64,000 bases of DNA from Bifidobacteriaceae bacterium (GTDB taxonomy: Bacteria > Actinomycetota > Actinomycetes > Actinomycetales > WQXJ01). Numbering within the stretch: position 1 is the stretch's first letter; every line of letters starts with the position of its first letter. Where the stretch lies: positions 1 to 64,000 of the forward strand of contig JAIRYJ010000034.1 in NCBI GenBank assembly GCA_031267825.1, in the 5' to 3' direction. Of this stretch, positions 1 through 10,352 are shown piece by piece. The notes under the pieces were generated by a model. The model was not told the DNA's origin, searched no databases, and saw nothing but the letters and a program-made list of their open reading frames with translations. The position numbers and the translations under genes are program-made.

Positions 1-90
1 CAGGAACGGCTCCACGGCTCGCTCCGATACGCGACGCCGGACGAGGTCGAGGCAGCCTACTATGATGTCACCGAGCCCGACAACAGTTAG
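1..90 (+). CDS. IS3-family transposase, C-terminal fragment (cut by window edge)
   Basis: The first reading frame is open from base 1 to a TAG at 88-90. It encodes 29 residues beginning QERLHGSLRYATPDEVEAAY, which matches the end of the rve integrase domain of IS3-family OrfB transposases (RLHGSLGYxTPxE pattern). The 5' part lies outside the window, so I cannot tell whether the element is intact. A short inverted repeat GCCGTC/GACGGC follows the stop at about 94-116 and could be its terminator. I could not identify the IS end. Its position beside the RHS toxin locus fits an accessory island. Confidence 0.7.
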   Translation, partial: QERLHGSLRYATPDEVEAAYYDVTEPDNS

Positions 91-177
91 GCCGTCGTCA
101 CACCAAACAGACGGCAACACACCGATACCCCTTCACCCTTCGTTGCGACCCCAATGTGAGACAATCAATCTGGTCTG

Positions 178-738
178 TCAGATCCATTTTGGAACCTCAA
201 ATACTGTTCCTTTGGTCATACCAGTAGCTAGCACTTCCTCAACCAGCCTGCCAGTCAAACACAAGCCGCAACGCGGGAACTCAGCCAACATGAACGCCTG
301 CCTGTCACCCAGCACACCCAAATTGAACACAGGAGAAAAGACCCGCATCAATCTACCCGAGCTAAACCGTTCAACCCGGCCGGATTGTTCAAGGTCTAGT
401 ACGCCCTCAACTGGTGGTGCCGTGAACAACGCTAACCGGGCGCCTTTACACTCCAACGGCAAAATCACACCATGAGGCGCTAACACCGGCCCAACCTTAT
501 CAATCGCCTCATCACGCATCACAATCAGATTGTCCATACACCAAGGCAGGAAGGCATGACGTAACACAAGCAGCTTATCGAACCTGATGATCTTCATCCG
601 CACCGGACGCCAAACATCCACTAAGGCGCGTGTGCCAACAGTATGCAAAACCTCGAAATCATCGTCATCTACTGGTAAGGCCCATTGATAGTTCTCCTCG
701 GTAACCGTGGGCATGTATATCGTTTCAGCATTGATCAT
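178..738 (-). CDS. Probable immunity protein for the adjacent RHS toxin (imm11/DUF1629-like)
   Basis: A 186-residue acidic protein with no signal peptide or membrane segment, so probably cytosolic. It is encoded directly after the RHS toxin, and its ATG overlaps the toxin stop as ATGA (735-738), which implies translational coupling. The C-terminal part (LAEFPRCGLCLTGRLVEEVL, then a GMTKGTVFEVP tail) resembles the imm11/DUF1629 pattern, in which a helix LVEalxxaGltG is followed by a short FeP strand. That family assignment is from memory and tentative. The role as immunity protein is inferred mainly from position and coupling: contact-dependent RHS toxins nearly always carry the cognate immunity gene immediately 3'. 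The region from 91 to 177 downstream shows no gene. Confidence 0.6.
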   Translation of the reverse strand: MINAETIYMPTVTEENYQWALPVDDDDFEVLHTVGTRALVDVWRPVRMKIIRFDKLLVLRHAFLPWCMDNLIVMRDEAIDKVGPVLAPHGVILPLECKGARLALFTAPPVEGVLDLEQSGRVERFSSGRLMRVFSPVFNLGVLGDRQAFMLAEFPRCGLCLTGRLVEEVLATGMTKGTVFEVPKWI

Positions 739-3700
739 GGGAATTTTCCTAGTATTAGGTCTTGTCTGATAGATCGCAGAATACCCGACACTTCCATCCC
801 GCTGGTGGCCCTCTGGAGCATCCTATTGACTCCCTTATAGTACGCTCTCGTGTGGATTCTTGAGTGTACAGCGTAGCCGAGGGGGTTCCGTGAATTGACG
901 AACCGAGGCAAGAAGATCCCATTCATCGGATCATTAATGTCAATATGAAACCTGTCAAGTACTTTCCGCGCATCTGCGGCCCTCCAAGCCCGGCCAGCGA
1001 CAATATGGTGCGCTGCTGTCTCCGGAGGCCTCGCGTCCTGCGGCCACCGCTTCAACATGTTATTAGCCAGCGTCTTCGACGACGGCGCCGTGGACTTCCA
1101 AGCGCCGTGCAGCGGTTGGGAGGTAAGGCCGTTTTTCCCGAGGTTGCGTGTACCCGACCCTAGGGTGTTGGTGTTCAAACCACCGACCGGGCAGTTGTGG
1201 GCGAGGACCTGGTTGTCACCAACTTGGTAGGTGTGGGTTGGTGTGACGGTCAGGTCGATGACTGGTCCGCTTATACCTATGGGCGTGATGTTCTGGACTG
1301 GTTGTAGGACACCAGCAGCGGTTAGGAGTTCGTCACCGATGTTGAGTTGTGCTGTTGGGGTCCAGGTTTGGGTGGTTTGGTTCCACCAGGGGTGTGAGGC
1401 GGTGGTGGTGATTTGTTCCCCACCAACGGTTAACCCGATCAGGGTGTCTTGATGTGGGTAGATGTCCTTAACAGTGGATGCGCTGGTTTGACTGGTTAAC
1501 GGATCAGCAGAAACAACCTGGTCCCCGGTTTGGATTTCACCTATCGGGATACTCGTCCCATCAACTGATAGGACTGGTGTGTCCGGAGTGAAACTACAAC
1601 CCGAACGCGTCAAACGTTGGGTCAGGCCACGTATCCCGCCACGGCCCGCCCCAGTAATCGAATGCCCCGCACCGGACATCAACATGCGCCGACCCGCGAT
1701 AGTAGACGTTCCCCTAGCCGCTGCTGCCATCGTCCTCCGCAACGCGACCTTCGCTAACACTCGCGCCACAATGCCGCTACCGGCACCAATCAGAGAAGCC
1801 ACAATTTCAATGACAAACTCAAGGGGTTTACCCCACTGAAACATAGTCGAACACGAGTCAAGATATTTGTTATCCCAGCCCAGATAGTTAACAATCCCAG
1901 CCGGTGCTCCTAGATTTGATGCGTTCACCAGCCCAAACCAAAGGTTCGTTAAGTCAGCCAGTATGTCAGTCGGATCAAATCCGAAACTCCATAATCCGAG
2001 TGGATCAGTTAGTTGCAGCGGGTTACCCGCGGCGTAGCCGTAAGCATCCCCGGTCAGGTCAACAGCTGGGTCTACGGTTAGGAACACACCCGTAGCCGGG
2101 TCATAGTATCTGGCCCGTAAATACATCAACCCAGTCGGGTCTACCCATTCACCAGCGAAACCGAACCTGGTCACAGTTACCACTGGCGGCAAACCCTCCA
2201 CGGTTAACGGTTCACCATAAGCGGTGTAATCAGAACCAGCCACCACCATGCCTGTAGCGTCTGTGACAGCGCGGATAGAACCTAAAACATCACCATGGAA
2301 ACATAACCACCCCGGTTCGTCCTGGCTAGAACCACCCCCACCACTGGTGGTGCGTTCATCTGAGCGTTGCGCTAACGGACTAGACCCCGCCCCATAAACA
2401 TAAGCGGCTCTACCATCGGTTAGTAGTAACGGCACACTAGTAGAGACTTGATCCCAAACATAGTGTTCAACCCGTCCACCACTGGTGATGCTTGTTGGTG
2501 TGGCGGTGGAACGCAACCCGGCCGCATCATAGGTGTACACCCAGGTTGAACCATCCAGCATTGACACGCTAGCTAACCGCCCGGACGGACCGTAACCATA
2601 GGTCGTGGTCCCAGTGGTGGAGTGTTCACTGACACGGTTCCCAACCTGGTCGAACTGGTAGGTCACCGTCACCCCGGCAGGGCTTTCCGCTTGGTTGAGT
2701 TGACCGGTTAGTGGGTCAGTAGTGAAACTCCATCCAGTGTCCACCCCGGTTAGCGTCCCACCCGGCGTGAACGATAAAACCCCGCCACCATCACCGCTAC
2801 CATCATCACCGCCGTAGGTGATTTGATTCAAACGCCGTAACGGATCCCAGCTATACCCCGCAGTGGCGGTCTGGTTAGTGTTACGGGTAGTAGAAGAACC
2901 CGCTAGCAGCCCGTCCGCTTCGAAGGATTGTTCTAACGTTAGGACCACACCCGCCGGGCCGGTAGTTGTTGAACTAACCAGCCGGGACGCTTGATCATAG
3001 ATGTAACTAGTTGTAACACCATTCGGGTAAACCAAACCAGAGACCCGCCCGGCCTGATCATACGAGTACAGGTAACTACCAGTAACCGAGTCCGCTACCT
3101 CAACAAGTTCATCCGCTAGGTTATAGGAATAAGTAACCACACTCCCATCCGGGTAAGTAATCCCATGTAACCGGTTGACACTGTCATAACTGTAACTAGT
3201 AACCCCGCCAGGTGTCCTAACTTCGATAACCCGCCCGGACTGGTCATATTCGTAAACGGTCCCATCAGACACAGCAACGATCTGGGAGTACTGGTTGTAA
3301 GTGTAGTTGATGTCTGATGTGGTCGCTGGATAGTCAACACCGATCAGCCGTGACAAACCATCATAAACATATGCGGCGGTTACCCCAACCGCATCGGTTA
3401 CAGTGTCTAACCGGCCCGCCACGTCATACGTGTATGTGGTTGATCCGCTAACCGGATCAGTCACATTATCAACCCGGCCGTCCAGATCATAGCTGGTGGT
3501 AGTGGTCAACCCGTCCGGGCTGGTTTCATTAACGACCTGACCCGCCTGGTCATAGGCGTAAACCCAGCTAGCTTCTAATGTTGGATCATCACCGCTACCC
3601 TCACTAGCTTTAACTGGTAAACCAACAGCGTTATAAATAGTCGCCATGTAATATCCGGTACTGTCCGACACACCAACCTGGTTACCGTCCGGGTCATACA

Positions 3701-6700
3701 TGTAAGTGGTTTCTAACCCGGCCGGATCAACCTCCCAGATCAACTCCCCGGAAGAACCATAACCGTAACTAGTGACCCCACCAGCTGGGTCTATCACACG
3801 CACCAGCTGCCCTAACCGATCATAGGTGTAACTAGTGACACGACCCAACGGGTCTGTTTCAGTGACAACCTCACCGAACTGGTTGTAACTGTAACACCAC
3901 GTTGAAATAACGGTCCCACTACTACGAGTAACCGAACTAACCTGTCCGGCCAGATCATAGGTGTAGCGGGTTGTTACCCCAACGGTGGTGACCGTGACTG
4001 GTCGGCCCGCCAAATCATAGCTGTAACGAGTCACTTGACCTAACGGATCTGTTTGTTTGACGAGCAGACCAGTATCCGCGGCGTACTCAAAGGTTGACCT
4101 CAACCCGTCTGGTGTCGTCACAGACGCTAACCCGCCTTGAAGGTTGTAACCGTAGATGGTCACCAACCCGTCCGGGCTGGTTTCGCTCAACACCCGACCC
4201 AGTGAATCAGTTGATACAGCGGTTCGTACTCCCATCGGAGTCCGTTCACCAATCACCTGCCCGTATGGGTCATAACTGTAAATAGTGTCAGCCGCTAAAG
4301 GATCAGTCATCGAGGCTAAAGTCCCATCCGGGTTAAGGCTCATACGGGTAGTGTTACCAGCCGCGTCCCGCGCCCACGTCAGGTTCCCCGCCTGATCAAA
4401 CCCGGTGTATGTGGTTTTACCCATAGGGCTACGGGTTTCGGATAAATACCCGACCTGATCATAGAACATGTTTGTTCGCCGCCCAGCCGCGGACGTCACC
4501 GAAGTTGGGTTCCGGTCCTGATCATAGGTGTAACGAGTCCGGTTCCCGAACTGGTCAGTCACCGCTGTGATCAGTGTCTTATCAGTATGGGTCCTCGAAT
4601 ATGAGGTAGTTCTAGCCTCCCGGGTACCGTAACCATCAGTCACTTTCAACAACAAATGATCGTAATACTCTTCTTTAGTGACCATCCCATCAGGATGAGT
4701 GATTAGAGTAGCTTGCGGCTCGTAAACGAAACTCGTTTCCCCTAACACGCTATCAACCTGGGAGATAACCCTGTCCGACTCGTCATACGTGTTCGTGATG
4801 GTTTGACCCGACGGGTTCGTTATCCGCCGGACCCGGCCCTCACCATCATACGAATACCCCACAATCGTCCCATCAGCGAACCTGACCTGACTGATCCGGT
4901 TCAACGAATCATAGGTGTAAACCACTTGACGACCCGTCTGGTCCGTGGCGGCGGTAACATGACCATGGTTCCAAGTAAACCTGACGAACCGTCCCTGACC
5001 ATCAACCACACCACGCAGAATCTCCCCCTCCCATTGAACACTCACCCGGTTGTTGTTCATGTCTACTAAACCCGTCAACCGGCCAGCAGCGTCAAACAAA
5101 AACACTTCAGACTTGTTACGAGTGAACCTATATCCACCGTCAGAAAGTATCTCCAGGGTCGCTTTAGTCCGGTCTGACGTCGCGTACCGGCCATCAGAAC
5201 GTTTCCAGAACACCGCTATTGAACCGTTTTCTTGTTCCACCCACAACCCGTTAGCCTGACCCAACGCGACCCGCTGACCATCAGCCGGTGTGATCCGCAT
5301 CTCTAGATTAGACCGCCAACCCTCACCGAACGGACCAGCCCGGTCCCGGCCGAACGTCGAAAACGACCGGACATGCTCAACTGGTGGACCCACCCCAGCC
5401 ATATCTAAATCCGTTTCCGATTCCCACCATTCACCAGTCATAGTAGCGACCGGATCCCCTATACACCGTCCTTCCCAATACAGTGCCGGGTTAATCCCAC
5501 ACCAATACTCCGCTAGAACAGTTTTATTATAGAAACCTTGCCACACGTCACACTTGATCGCCGGTAACAAACCAGGATCAGTGCCCGGGTTACCTTCCAC
5601 CACACACGCCTGTATCGGAAAAATCTTAGCGGGATAATCCCCGAAAAACACTCCCGTACCGAAAATGAAACATTCATAATAGGAATGATTACACCACCAG
5701 TTGAACTCTTGACCCGTCACTATCAGATTATCGATACCCCAACCCATGAACGGCACCGCGGGTACCGTCACCACATAAACCGACACGTCGGAATCCATGT
5801 AATCACCGCCAGGAACGGGAGGTAACGGCTGGATGAAAGTGTAAATGTCACCCTCCCAACCTAGATCCACTACTTTATGAACCCCGGTGACACCCTCAAC
5901 ACGCCCATCGATCCTCATAGGCCAAGCCCACCGGTCTAACCCGGTACCACCATCCGGGTAATACACCGCCGCTTGGAACTCACGTTCCCCACGCTGATAC
6001 ACGCTCCAGTTACGCCAAAACACTGACTGAGATCTGCGCTCCGGCAGTATCGGTGTAACGGTCAGACACTCCAACCCGCCCGGAATGTAACCTTCAGGCC
6101 ACGGTGAACAAATACTCAACGTCGCGTCCCCGAGTGGTTCCGACAAATACGCCACCACCGGGAACTGGGCCGAATTATGGGTTTCAGTGACAGGCACATC
6201 TAACGTGACCGTCCCACGCCAACCCGGATGAGTTACCGTCACAATATCCGACCCGGTGATCCTACCCGCGGGTTCACGATACCTGTCATACCGGTAAACA
6301 CGGGCCTGGAAACTACGTGACTTGAGCGCTTTAACCGGTTCAGCGAACAACACGGCCGCGTCCTGCGCGCACACCGAACGACAGGTTTCAAGCTGACCGA
6401 TCACCACCCCAGTGGCAGGGTTCACTTCAACAAGATCAACCTGGTAGCCGTCAGGTATCCGCCTAGAAGTAGACACCATCACCACACCATCAGGTGTTCG
6501 CGCGGACGGTTGGGTGACCACATCTAAACTAATAATTCCCGTCCAGCCGACGTTTTCAACATCAACCACCTGGGAAGCGACCACCTCAGCGGATGGTGTA
6601 CAACCAGAACCAGTCACATCCAACCGGACCGTCAACAACCCGACAGTTTCCGTGTCAACCCGCCACTGGAAATCCGTTAACCACCAAGGACTGGAACGTT

Positions 6701-9700
6701 TCCTAGACTCAACACTCACAACCCAATCCCTAACCGATAACCCGTTAACCCACTTACCTGACCAAGTAGACCCATCCGCGTCCTGACGGAACATCAACCG
6801 GCCCTCCTGGTCACACCCATACACCGTCCAACCATCAGCCACCACGTCACGGGTTTGAACAGTCAAGTTCACTACCGGGCCGCTCTCATCAACCACACCA
6901 ACAAGACCCGTATCAGCTGAAACCCGTAACACACCAACCCAACCCAACGAATCAACAAACACCTGCCGTGAACTGATAACCAACCCCTCACCACCCGGAC
7001 CAGCCACAGTCCCCGCACCCCGCCAACCACCAGCTACCACCATCAACCAGTAACGCTTCGGACCATCCCCGAAACCCACCACCACATCCACCACGCAACT
7101 AACCATCCGGCCACAATCCTTAACTAGCTGATAGTTTTCATCAACTATCACCAACGAATCACCTAAAATAGGTAGCTCAGATATCACACCCACCAAACCA
7201 GCCACCCCGCTAACAGGATCCACGCCACCCCCAGCCACACTAAACGATGTCACCTCACCCGGCCATAAAGGCCCCGACAAAACAACATCCTCCGAAACTT
7301 TCGCGACCCCTAACACGACCGGATAAGTCGAAGTTGGTTGTTGAACCACCCTCGCCCGGTAAGACCAGGTCTGACCAGTCGGAACCTGAACACTGAACCG
7401 TGTACTCGTCCCACAATCAACATATGTGCCAGCCCCACACTGACCAACCAACACACCAACCTCATCCTCCACGATCAACCGGTAACGAGAAAACATCGAA
7501 GACAACCGGTCCGATAACACCACCTCTAACAAGCGGGCAGAAGACCCTGGCGTGGACACATCCACCAACGACACATCCCCTGACCAGGCCCGGCCACTAG
7601 CTCGTAAACCAAAACCAGCTGACGCCCACACCTTATCTGGTAAATGATCCACCGGATAATCTGGCCCAACCACCACCAAAAAACCAGTATCAGTTTCAGG
7701 TGTATCAAAATACCTGGACCATTTCACACCCGGCTGTGACGAATACCAAGCCGTAGAAGTAGTAACCAAACGCCCACCAGTTGTGTAAACCGCTAACTCT
7801 AAATCAGCTGGCAGACGCGGCTCGAACACTGTTTCAACCAGCACCGAATAATGTAAACCACCATTAGTCGCGTTACCAGCATCTAAATCCAAATAAGAAA
7901 CAGACACCCCAACACTACCCAACCAGGCCTCCCTAGTTAACAACACCCCACCAGAACCAAACACCCCACCAGCGGGCGGACTAACCTCAGGGGCGTTCCC
8001 CTTCACCACCACACCAACCACCTCAACACCCCCACCGACCGGCACGTCAACAGTTACACTCCCACCCTTCGACCGGCACGCCGTAGCATTACACGACCAC
8101 AACCGTTCACCATCTTTAACATATAACGCCAGCGTGTAAGGTGCCGGCACCACCCGGTCCGTCACCACACTAACCAAAGCTGAACCCACATCAACCGGGA
8201 GTTGACGTTCTTCAACACTCACGGTCACATTCCCAGCCCAACCAGCGTGCACCACTTGAACACTGTTAGCTGTCCGCCGGTCCTTAACTGGAGGCCCAGC
8301 CGTAGGATAATCCTGAGCTACGAACCCAGTATAGGTACGCACCTGCCCATCTAACGGTTTCACCTTCACCGTCAACCCATTATTCTTACAAGAAGCCGCC
8401 CGACAATACCCTAACCGTTTACCCGTATCATCATAAACAGACAACACATAAGGAGCAGCCAGCCTCGATGACGCCGTAACCGTCACAGACGCCTCCGCGA
8501 ACACCACATCCACAACCGGCCTATCAACTAACATGTCCAACACACCAGTCCAACCAGTGTTAGTCACCGTCACCCGTTCAGAAGCCCGCACATCCTTCAC
8601 CGGTGGACCCTTAGACGGATAATCCTCCGCCACGAACACACTAAACGCCGCCGTTAGATCATTAGGGACCGTAACAACCGTATCCCACCTGCCACTACAC
8701 GCCTGAGAACCCGCTTTACAATAAGCTAACCGTTTACCCGTATCGTCATACAACGACAACACGTAAGACCCAGCCAACGGCACAGACGTTTCAACCGAAA
8801 TAACAGTCTTCGGATCAGCCACATCAACAACTTCATGATCCGCCCACACCATCAACGAACCAAGCCAACCCGTGTTCCTGACCGACACCTGACCCGTAAC
8901 CCGCACATCCTTCACCGGTGAACCCTTAGACGGATAATCCTGAGCCACAAAACCAGTAAACGTCTTCACCACCCCATTAGGTATAGCAACCTTCACCACC
9001 CAACCATCACGGCAACTAGAAGACGACCCAGAACAATAAGCCACCCTTTTACCCGTCTCATCATATAAAGACAAATAGTAAGGCGACACAAGCCTCATAG
9101 ATGTCTTCAAACTCAACACCACCGACGGATCACCAGGCCCAACCTCAACCCGGTCCGCTAACACAACCAAAGAACCCGTCCAACCCTGATTAGTGACCAA
9201 CACCGAACCAGAAACACGCACATCCCTCACCGGTGGACCCTTAGACGGATAATCCTGCGCCACAAAACCAGTAAACGACCTAACCACCCCATTAGGGACC
9301 GATACTTTCACCACCCAACCATCACGGCAACTAGAAGACGACGCCCCACAATACGCCACCCTTTTACCCGTCTCATCATATAAAGACAACACATACGGAG
9401 ACACCAACCCCATAGACGGTTCCACCAACACATTCACCGACCCATCAACCGCGTCCACCACCGGCCGGTCCACCAACACACTCAACGAACCAGTCCAACC
9501 CACATTCACCACCATCACCTCACCAGACGCCACCACCCCACTAGAAGGAAACCCCTTAGACGGATAATCAACCCCAACAAACACTTTGAAAACCCGGGTC
9601 ACATCATTCGGGACACTAACCCCCACCGACCAGCCATCCCGGCAAGCCGTACCACCAGCCTTACAATAAGCCAACCTTTTACCCGTATCGTCATACAACG

Positions 9701-10055
9701 ACAACACATAAGGCGAAAACAACACCGAAGACACCGCAACACTAACCGTCGCTGAACCATCCACCGCGTCCACCACCAGCCGATCCACCACCACATCAAC
9801 CGAACCAACCCACACCTCAGCCGCCTCAACCACCACCACCGGCAACACCGGTACCCCAGCCGCACCCAAACCCACCACCCCACCAACCACACCAGCCAAC
9901 AACCGGCGCCGCCACACCCCACGACCACCACGACCATCAGACCGCCCAACACCGCCGACACCAGACCACCTGTCCGGCCGGGCAGCGTCAACCCCAGTCC
10001 CACCACCAAGCCGCCACCGATTCAACCAGCCAACAACACCAACCCGTCCAGCCAT
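735..10055 (-). CDS. Secreted RHS/YD-repeat polymorphic toxin with Hint domain and AHH nuclease tip
   Basis: A 3,106-residue protein. I chose the ATG at 10055, which has AGGAG 7 nt upstream; the frame is open to 10145. An RRRLLAG motif plus a hydrophobic stretch within the first 90 residues looks like a secretion signal. About six tandem units of ~105 residues follow (roughly residues 110-660), each with an SPYVLSLYDDTGKR-like core and a Cys pair. After further divergent units comes a YD-repeat region (about 1,600-2,600) and the RHS core (RARYYDPATGVFLTVDPA, then DPLGLW). A Hint domain spans about 2820-2954: it begins with Cys2820 (CSFTPDTPVL) and ends VLAHN before Cys2955, the hallmark of autoproteolysis. 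The released tip (2955-3106) contains AHH at 3015-3017 and later His residues, typical of the AHH branch of HNH/EndoVII nucleases. It would cut nucleic acid in a target cell. Codon use is less GC-rich than in neighbouring housekeeping genes. Confidence 0.88.
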   Translation of the reverse strand: MAGRVGVVGWLNRWRLGGGTGVDAARPDRWSGVGGVGRSDGRGGRGVWRRRLLAGVVGGVVGLGAAGVPVLPVVVVEAAEVWVGSVDVVVDRLVVDAVDGSATVSVAVSSVLFSPYVLSLYDDTGKRLAYCKAGGTACRDGWSVGVSVPNDVTRVFKVFVGVDYPSKGFPSSGVVASGEVMVVNVGWTGSLSVLVDRPVVDAVDGSVNVLVEPSMGLVSPYVLSLYDETGKRVAYCGASSSSCRDGWVVKVSVPNGVVRSFTGFVAQDYPSKGPPVRDVRVSGSVLVTNQGWTGSLVVLADRVEVGPGDPSVVLSLKTSMRLVSPYYLSLYDETGKRVAYCSGSSSSCRDGWVVKVAIPNGVVKTFTGFVAQDYPSKGSPVKDVRVTGQVSVRNTGWLGSLMVWADHEVVDVADPKTVISVETSVPLAGSYVLSLYDDTGKRLAYCKAGSQACSGRWDTVVTVPNDLTAAFSVFVAEDYPSKGPPVKDVRASERVTVTNTGWTGVLDMLVDRPVVDVVFAEASVTVTASSRLAAPYVLSVYDDTGKRLGYCRAASCKNNGLTVKVKPLDGQVRTYTGFVAQDYPTAGPPVKDRRTANSVQVVHAGWAGNVTVSVEERQLPVDVGSALVSVVTDRVVPAPYTLALYVKDGERLWSCNATACRSKGGSVTVDVPVGGGVEVVGVVVKGNAPEVSPPAGGVFGSGGVLLTREAWLGSVGVSVSYLDLDAGNATNGGLHYSVLVETVFEPRLPADLELAVYTTGGRLVTTSTAWYSSQPGVKWSRYFDTPETDTGFLVVVGPDYPVDHLPDKVWASAGFGLRASGRAWSGDVSLVDVSTPGSSARLLEVVLSDRLSSMFSRYRLIVEDEVGVLVGQCGAGTYVDCGTSTRFSVQVPTGQTWSYRARVVQQPTSTYPVVLGVAKVSEDVVLSGPLWPGEVTSFSVAGGGVDPVSGVAGLVGVISELPILGDSLVIVDENYQLVKDCGRMVSCVVDVVVGFGDGPKRYWLMVVAGGWRGAGTVAGPGGEGLVISSRQVFVDSLGWVGVLRVSADTGLVGVVDESGPVVNLTVQTRDVVADGWTVYGCDQEGRLMFRQDADGSTWSGKWVNGLSVRDWVVSVESRKRSSPWWLTDFQWRVDTETVGLLTVRLDVTGSGCTPSAEVVASQVVDVENVGWTGIISLDVVTQPSARTPDGVVMVSTSRRIPDGYQVDLVEVNPATGVVIGQLETCRSVCAQDAAVLFAEPVKALKSRSFQARVYRYDRYREPAGRITGSDIVTVTHPGWRGTVTLDVPVTETHNSAQFPVVAYLSEPLGDATLSICSPWPEGYIPGGLECLTVTPILPERRSQSVFWRNWSVYQRGEREFQAAVYYPDGGTGLDRWAWPMRIDGRVEGVTGVHKVVDLGWEGDIYTFIQPLPPVPGGDYMDSDVSVYVVTVPAVPFMGWGIDNLIVTGQEFNWWCNHSYYECFIFGTGVFFGDYPAKIFPIQACVVEGNPGTDPGLLPAIKCDVWQGFYNKTVLAEYWCGINPALYWEGRCIGDPVATMTGEWWESETDLDMAGVGPPVEHVRSFSTFGRDRAGPFGEGWRSNLEMRITPADGQRVALGQANGLWVEQENGSIAVFWKRSDGRYATSDRTKATLEILSDGGYRFTRNKSEVFLFDAAGRLTGLVDMNNNRVSVQWEGEILRGVVDGQGRFVRFTWNHGHVTAATDQTGRQVVYTYDSLNRISQVRFADGTIVGYSYDGEGRVRRITNPSGQTITNTYDESDRVISQVDSVLGETSFVYEPQATLITHPDGMVTKEEYYDHLLLKVTDGYGTREARTTSYSRTHTDKTLITAVTDQFGNRTRYTYDQDRNPTSVTSAAGRRTNMFYDQVGYLSETRSPMGKTTYTGFDQAGNLTWARDAAGNTTRMSLNPDGTLASMTDPLAADTIYSYDPYGQVIGERTPMGVRTAVSTDSLGRVLSETSPDGLVTIYGYNLQGGLASVTTPDGLRSTFEYAADTGLLVKQTDPLGQVTRYSYDLAGRPVTVTTVGVTTRYTYDLAGQVSSVTRSSGTVISTWCYSYNQFGEVVTETDPLGRVTSYTYDRLGQLVRVIDPAGGVTSYGYGSSGELIWEVDPAGLETTYMYDPDGNQVGVSDSTGYYMATIYNAVGLPVKASEGSGDDPTLEASWVYAYDQAGQVVNETSPDGLTTTTSYDLDGRVDNVTDPVSGSTTYTYDVAGRLDTVTDAVGVTAAYVYDGLSRLIGVDYPATTSDINYTYNQYSQIVAVSDGTVYEYDQSGRVIEVRTPGGVTSYSYDSVNRLHGITYPDGSVVTYSYNLADELVEVADSVTGSYLYSYDQAGRVSGLVYPNGVTTSYIYDQASRLVSSTTTGPAGVVLTLEQSFEADGLLAGSSTTRNTNQTATAGYSWDPLRRLNQITYGGDDGSGDGGGVLSFTPGGTLTGVDTGWSFTTDPLTGQLNQAESPAGVTVTYQFDQVGNRVSEHSTTGTTTYGYGPSGRLASVSMLDGSTWVYTYDAAGLRSTATPTSITSGGRVEHYVWDQVSTSVPLLLTDGRAAYVYGAGSSPLAQRSDERTTSGGGGSSQDEPGWLCFHGDVLGSIRAVTDATGMVVAGSDYTAYGEPLTVEGLPPVVTVTRFGFAGEWVDPTGLMYLRARYYDPATGVFLTVDPAVDLTGDAYGYAAGNPLQLTDPLGLWSFGFDPTDILADLTNLWFGLVNASNLGAPAGIVNYLGWDNKYLDSCSTMFQWGKPLEFVIEIVASLIGAGSGIVARVLAKVALRRTMAAAARGTSTIAGRRMLMSGAGHSITGAGRGGIRGLTQRLTRSGCSFTPDTPVLSVDGTSIPIGEIQTGDQVVSADPLTSQTSASTVKDIYPHQDTLIGLTVGGEQITTTASHPWWNQTTQTWTPTAQLNIGDELLTAAGVLQPVQNITPIGISGPVIDLTVTPTHTYQVGDNQVLAHNCPVGGLNTNTLGSGTRNLGKNGLTSQPLHGAWKSTAPSSKTLANNMLKRWPQDARPPETAAHHIVAGRAWRAADARKVLDRFHIDINDPMNGIFLPRFVNSRNPLGYAVHSRIHTRAYYKGVNRMLQRATSGMEVSGILRSIRQDLILGKFP

Positions 10056-10225
10056 ACCACAGCTCCTATGCCGAAAGTAAACACAAAGCCAATAGCCAGC
10101 AAAATAGCGAAACCAACCCGGTAACGCCAGAGCAGAAACACACAAACACCACGGATAACACCCGAATCGTTACAAACCAGCGAAAGAAACCGCCAGAACA
10201 CCACCAGTCAGTCAACCCGGACCAC

Positions 10226-10326
10226 CCGGACAGGCCCAATCAAACAAACCAGACCAACACCACTTCCGGACACACCAGACCCAGAAGAACCGGACAGGCC
10301 CAATCAGACAAACCAGACCAACACCA
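10226..10326. repeat. 37-bp direct repeat, two copies, at the edge of the RHS locus
   Basis: Two 37-bp copies at 10226-10262 and 10290-10326 differ at one base and start CCGGACAGGCCCAATCA. They lie in the 297-bp gap between the RHS start (10055) and the gatB stop (10353). The gap otherwise holds the RHS upstream region and no gene that I recognise. The repeats may mark an insertion boundary or be remnants of a duplication. Confidence 0.8.
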
Positions 10327-10352
10327 GGAAACCAGTCAGGCGCCCGCGAACC

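Noticed and set aside
62-475. A 137-residue plus-strand frame opposite the immunity-like gene.
   Set aside because: It is antisense to a gene with coupled start and sensible composition. The translation shows no domain.
9599-10009. A 136-residue hydrophobic frame in the 5' region of the RHS gene.
   Set aside because: It lies in another frame on the same strand as the RHS signal and first repeats, is Trp/Val-rich from codon bias, and has no independent support.
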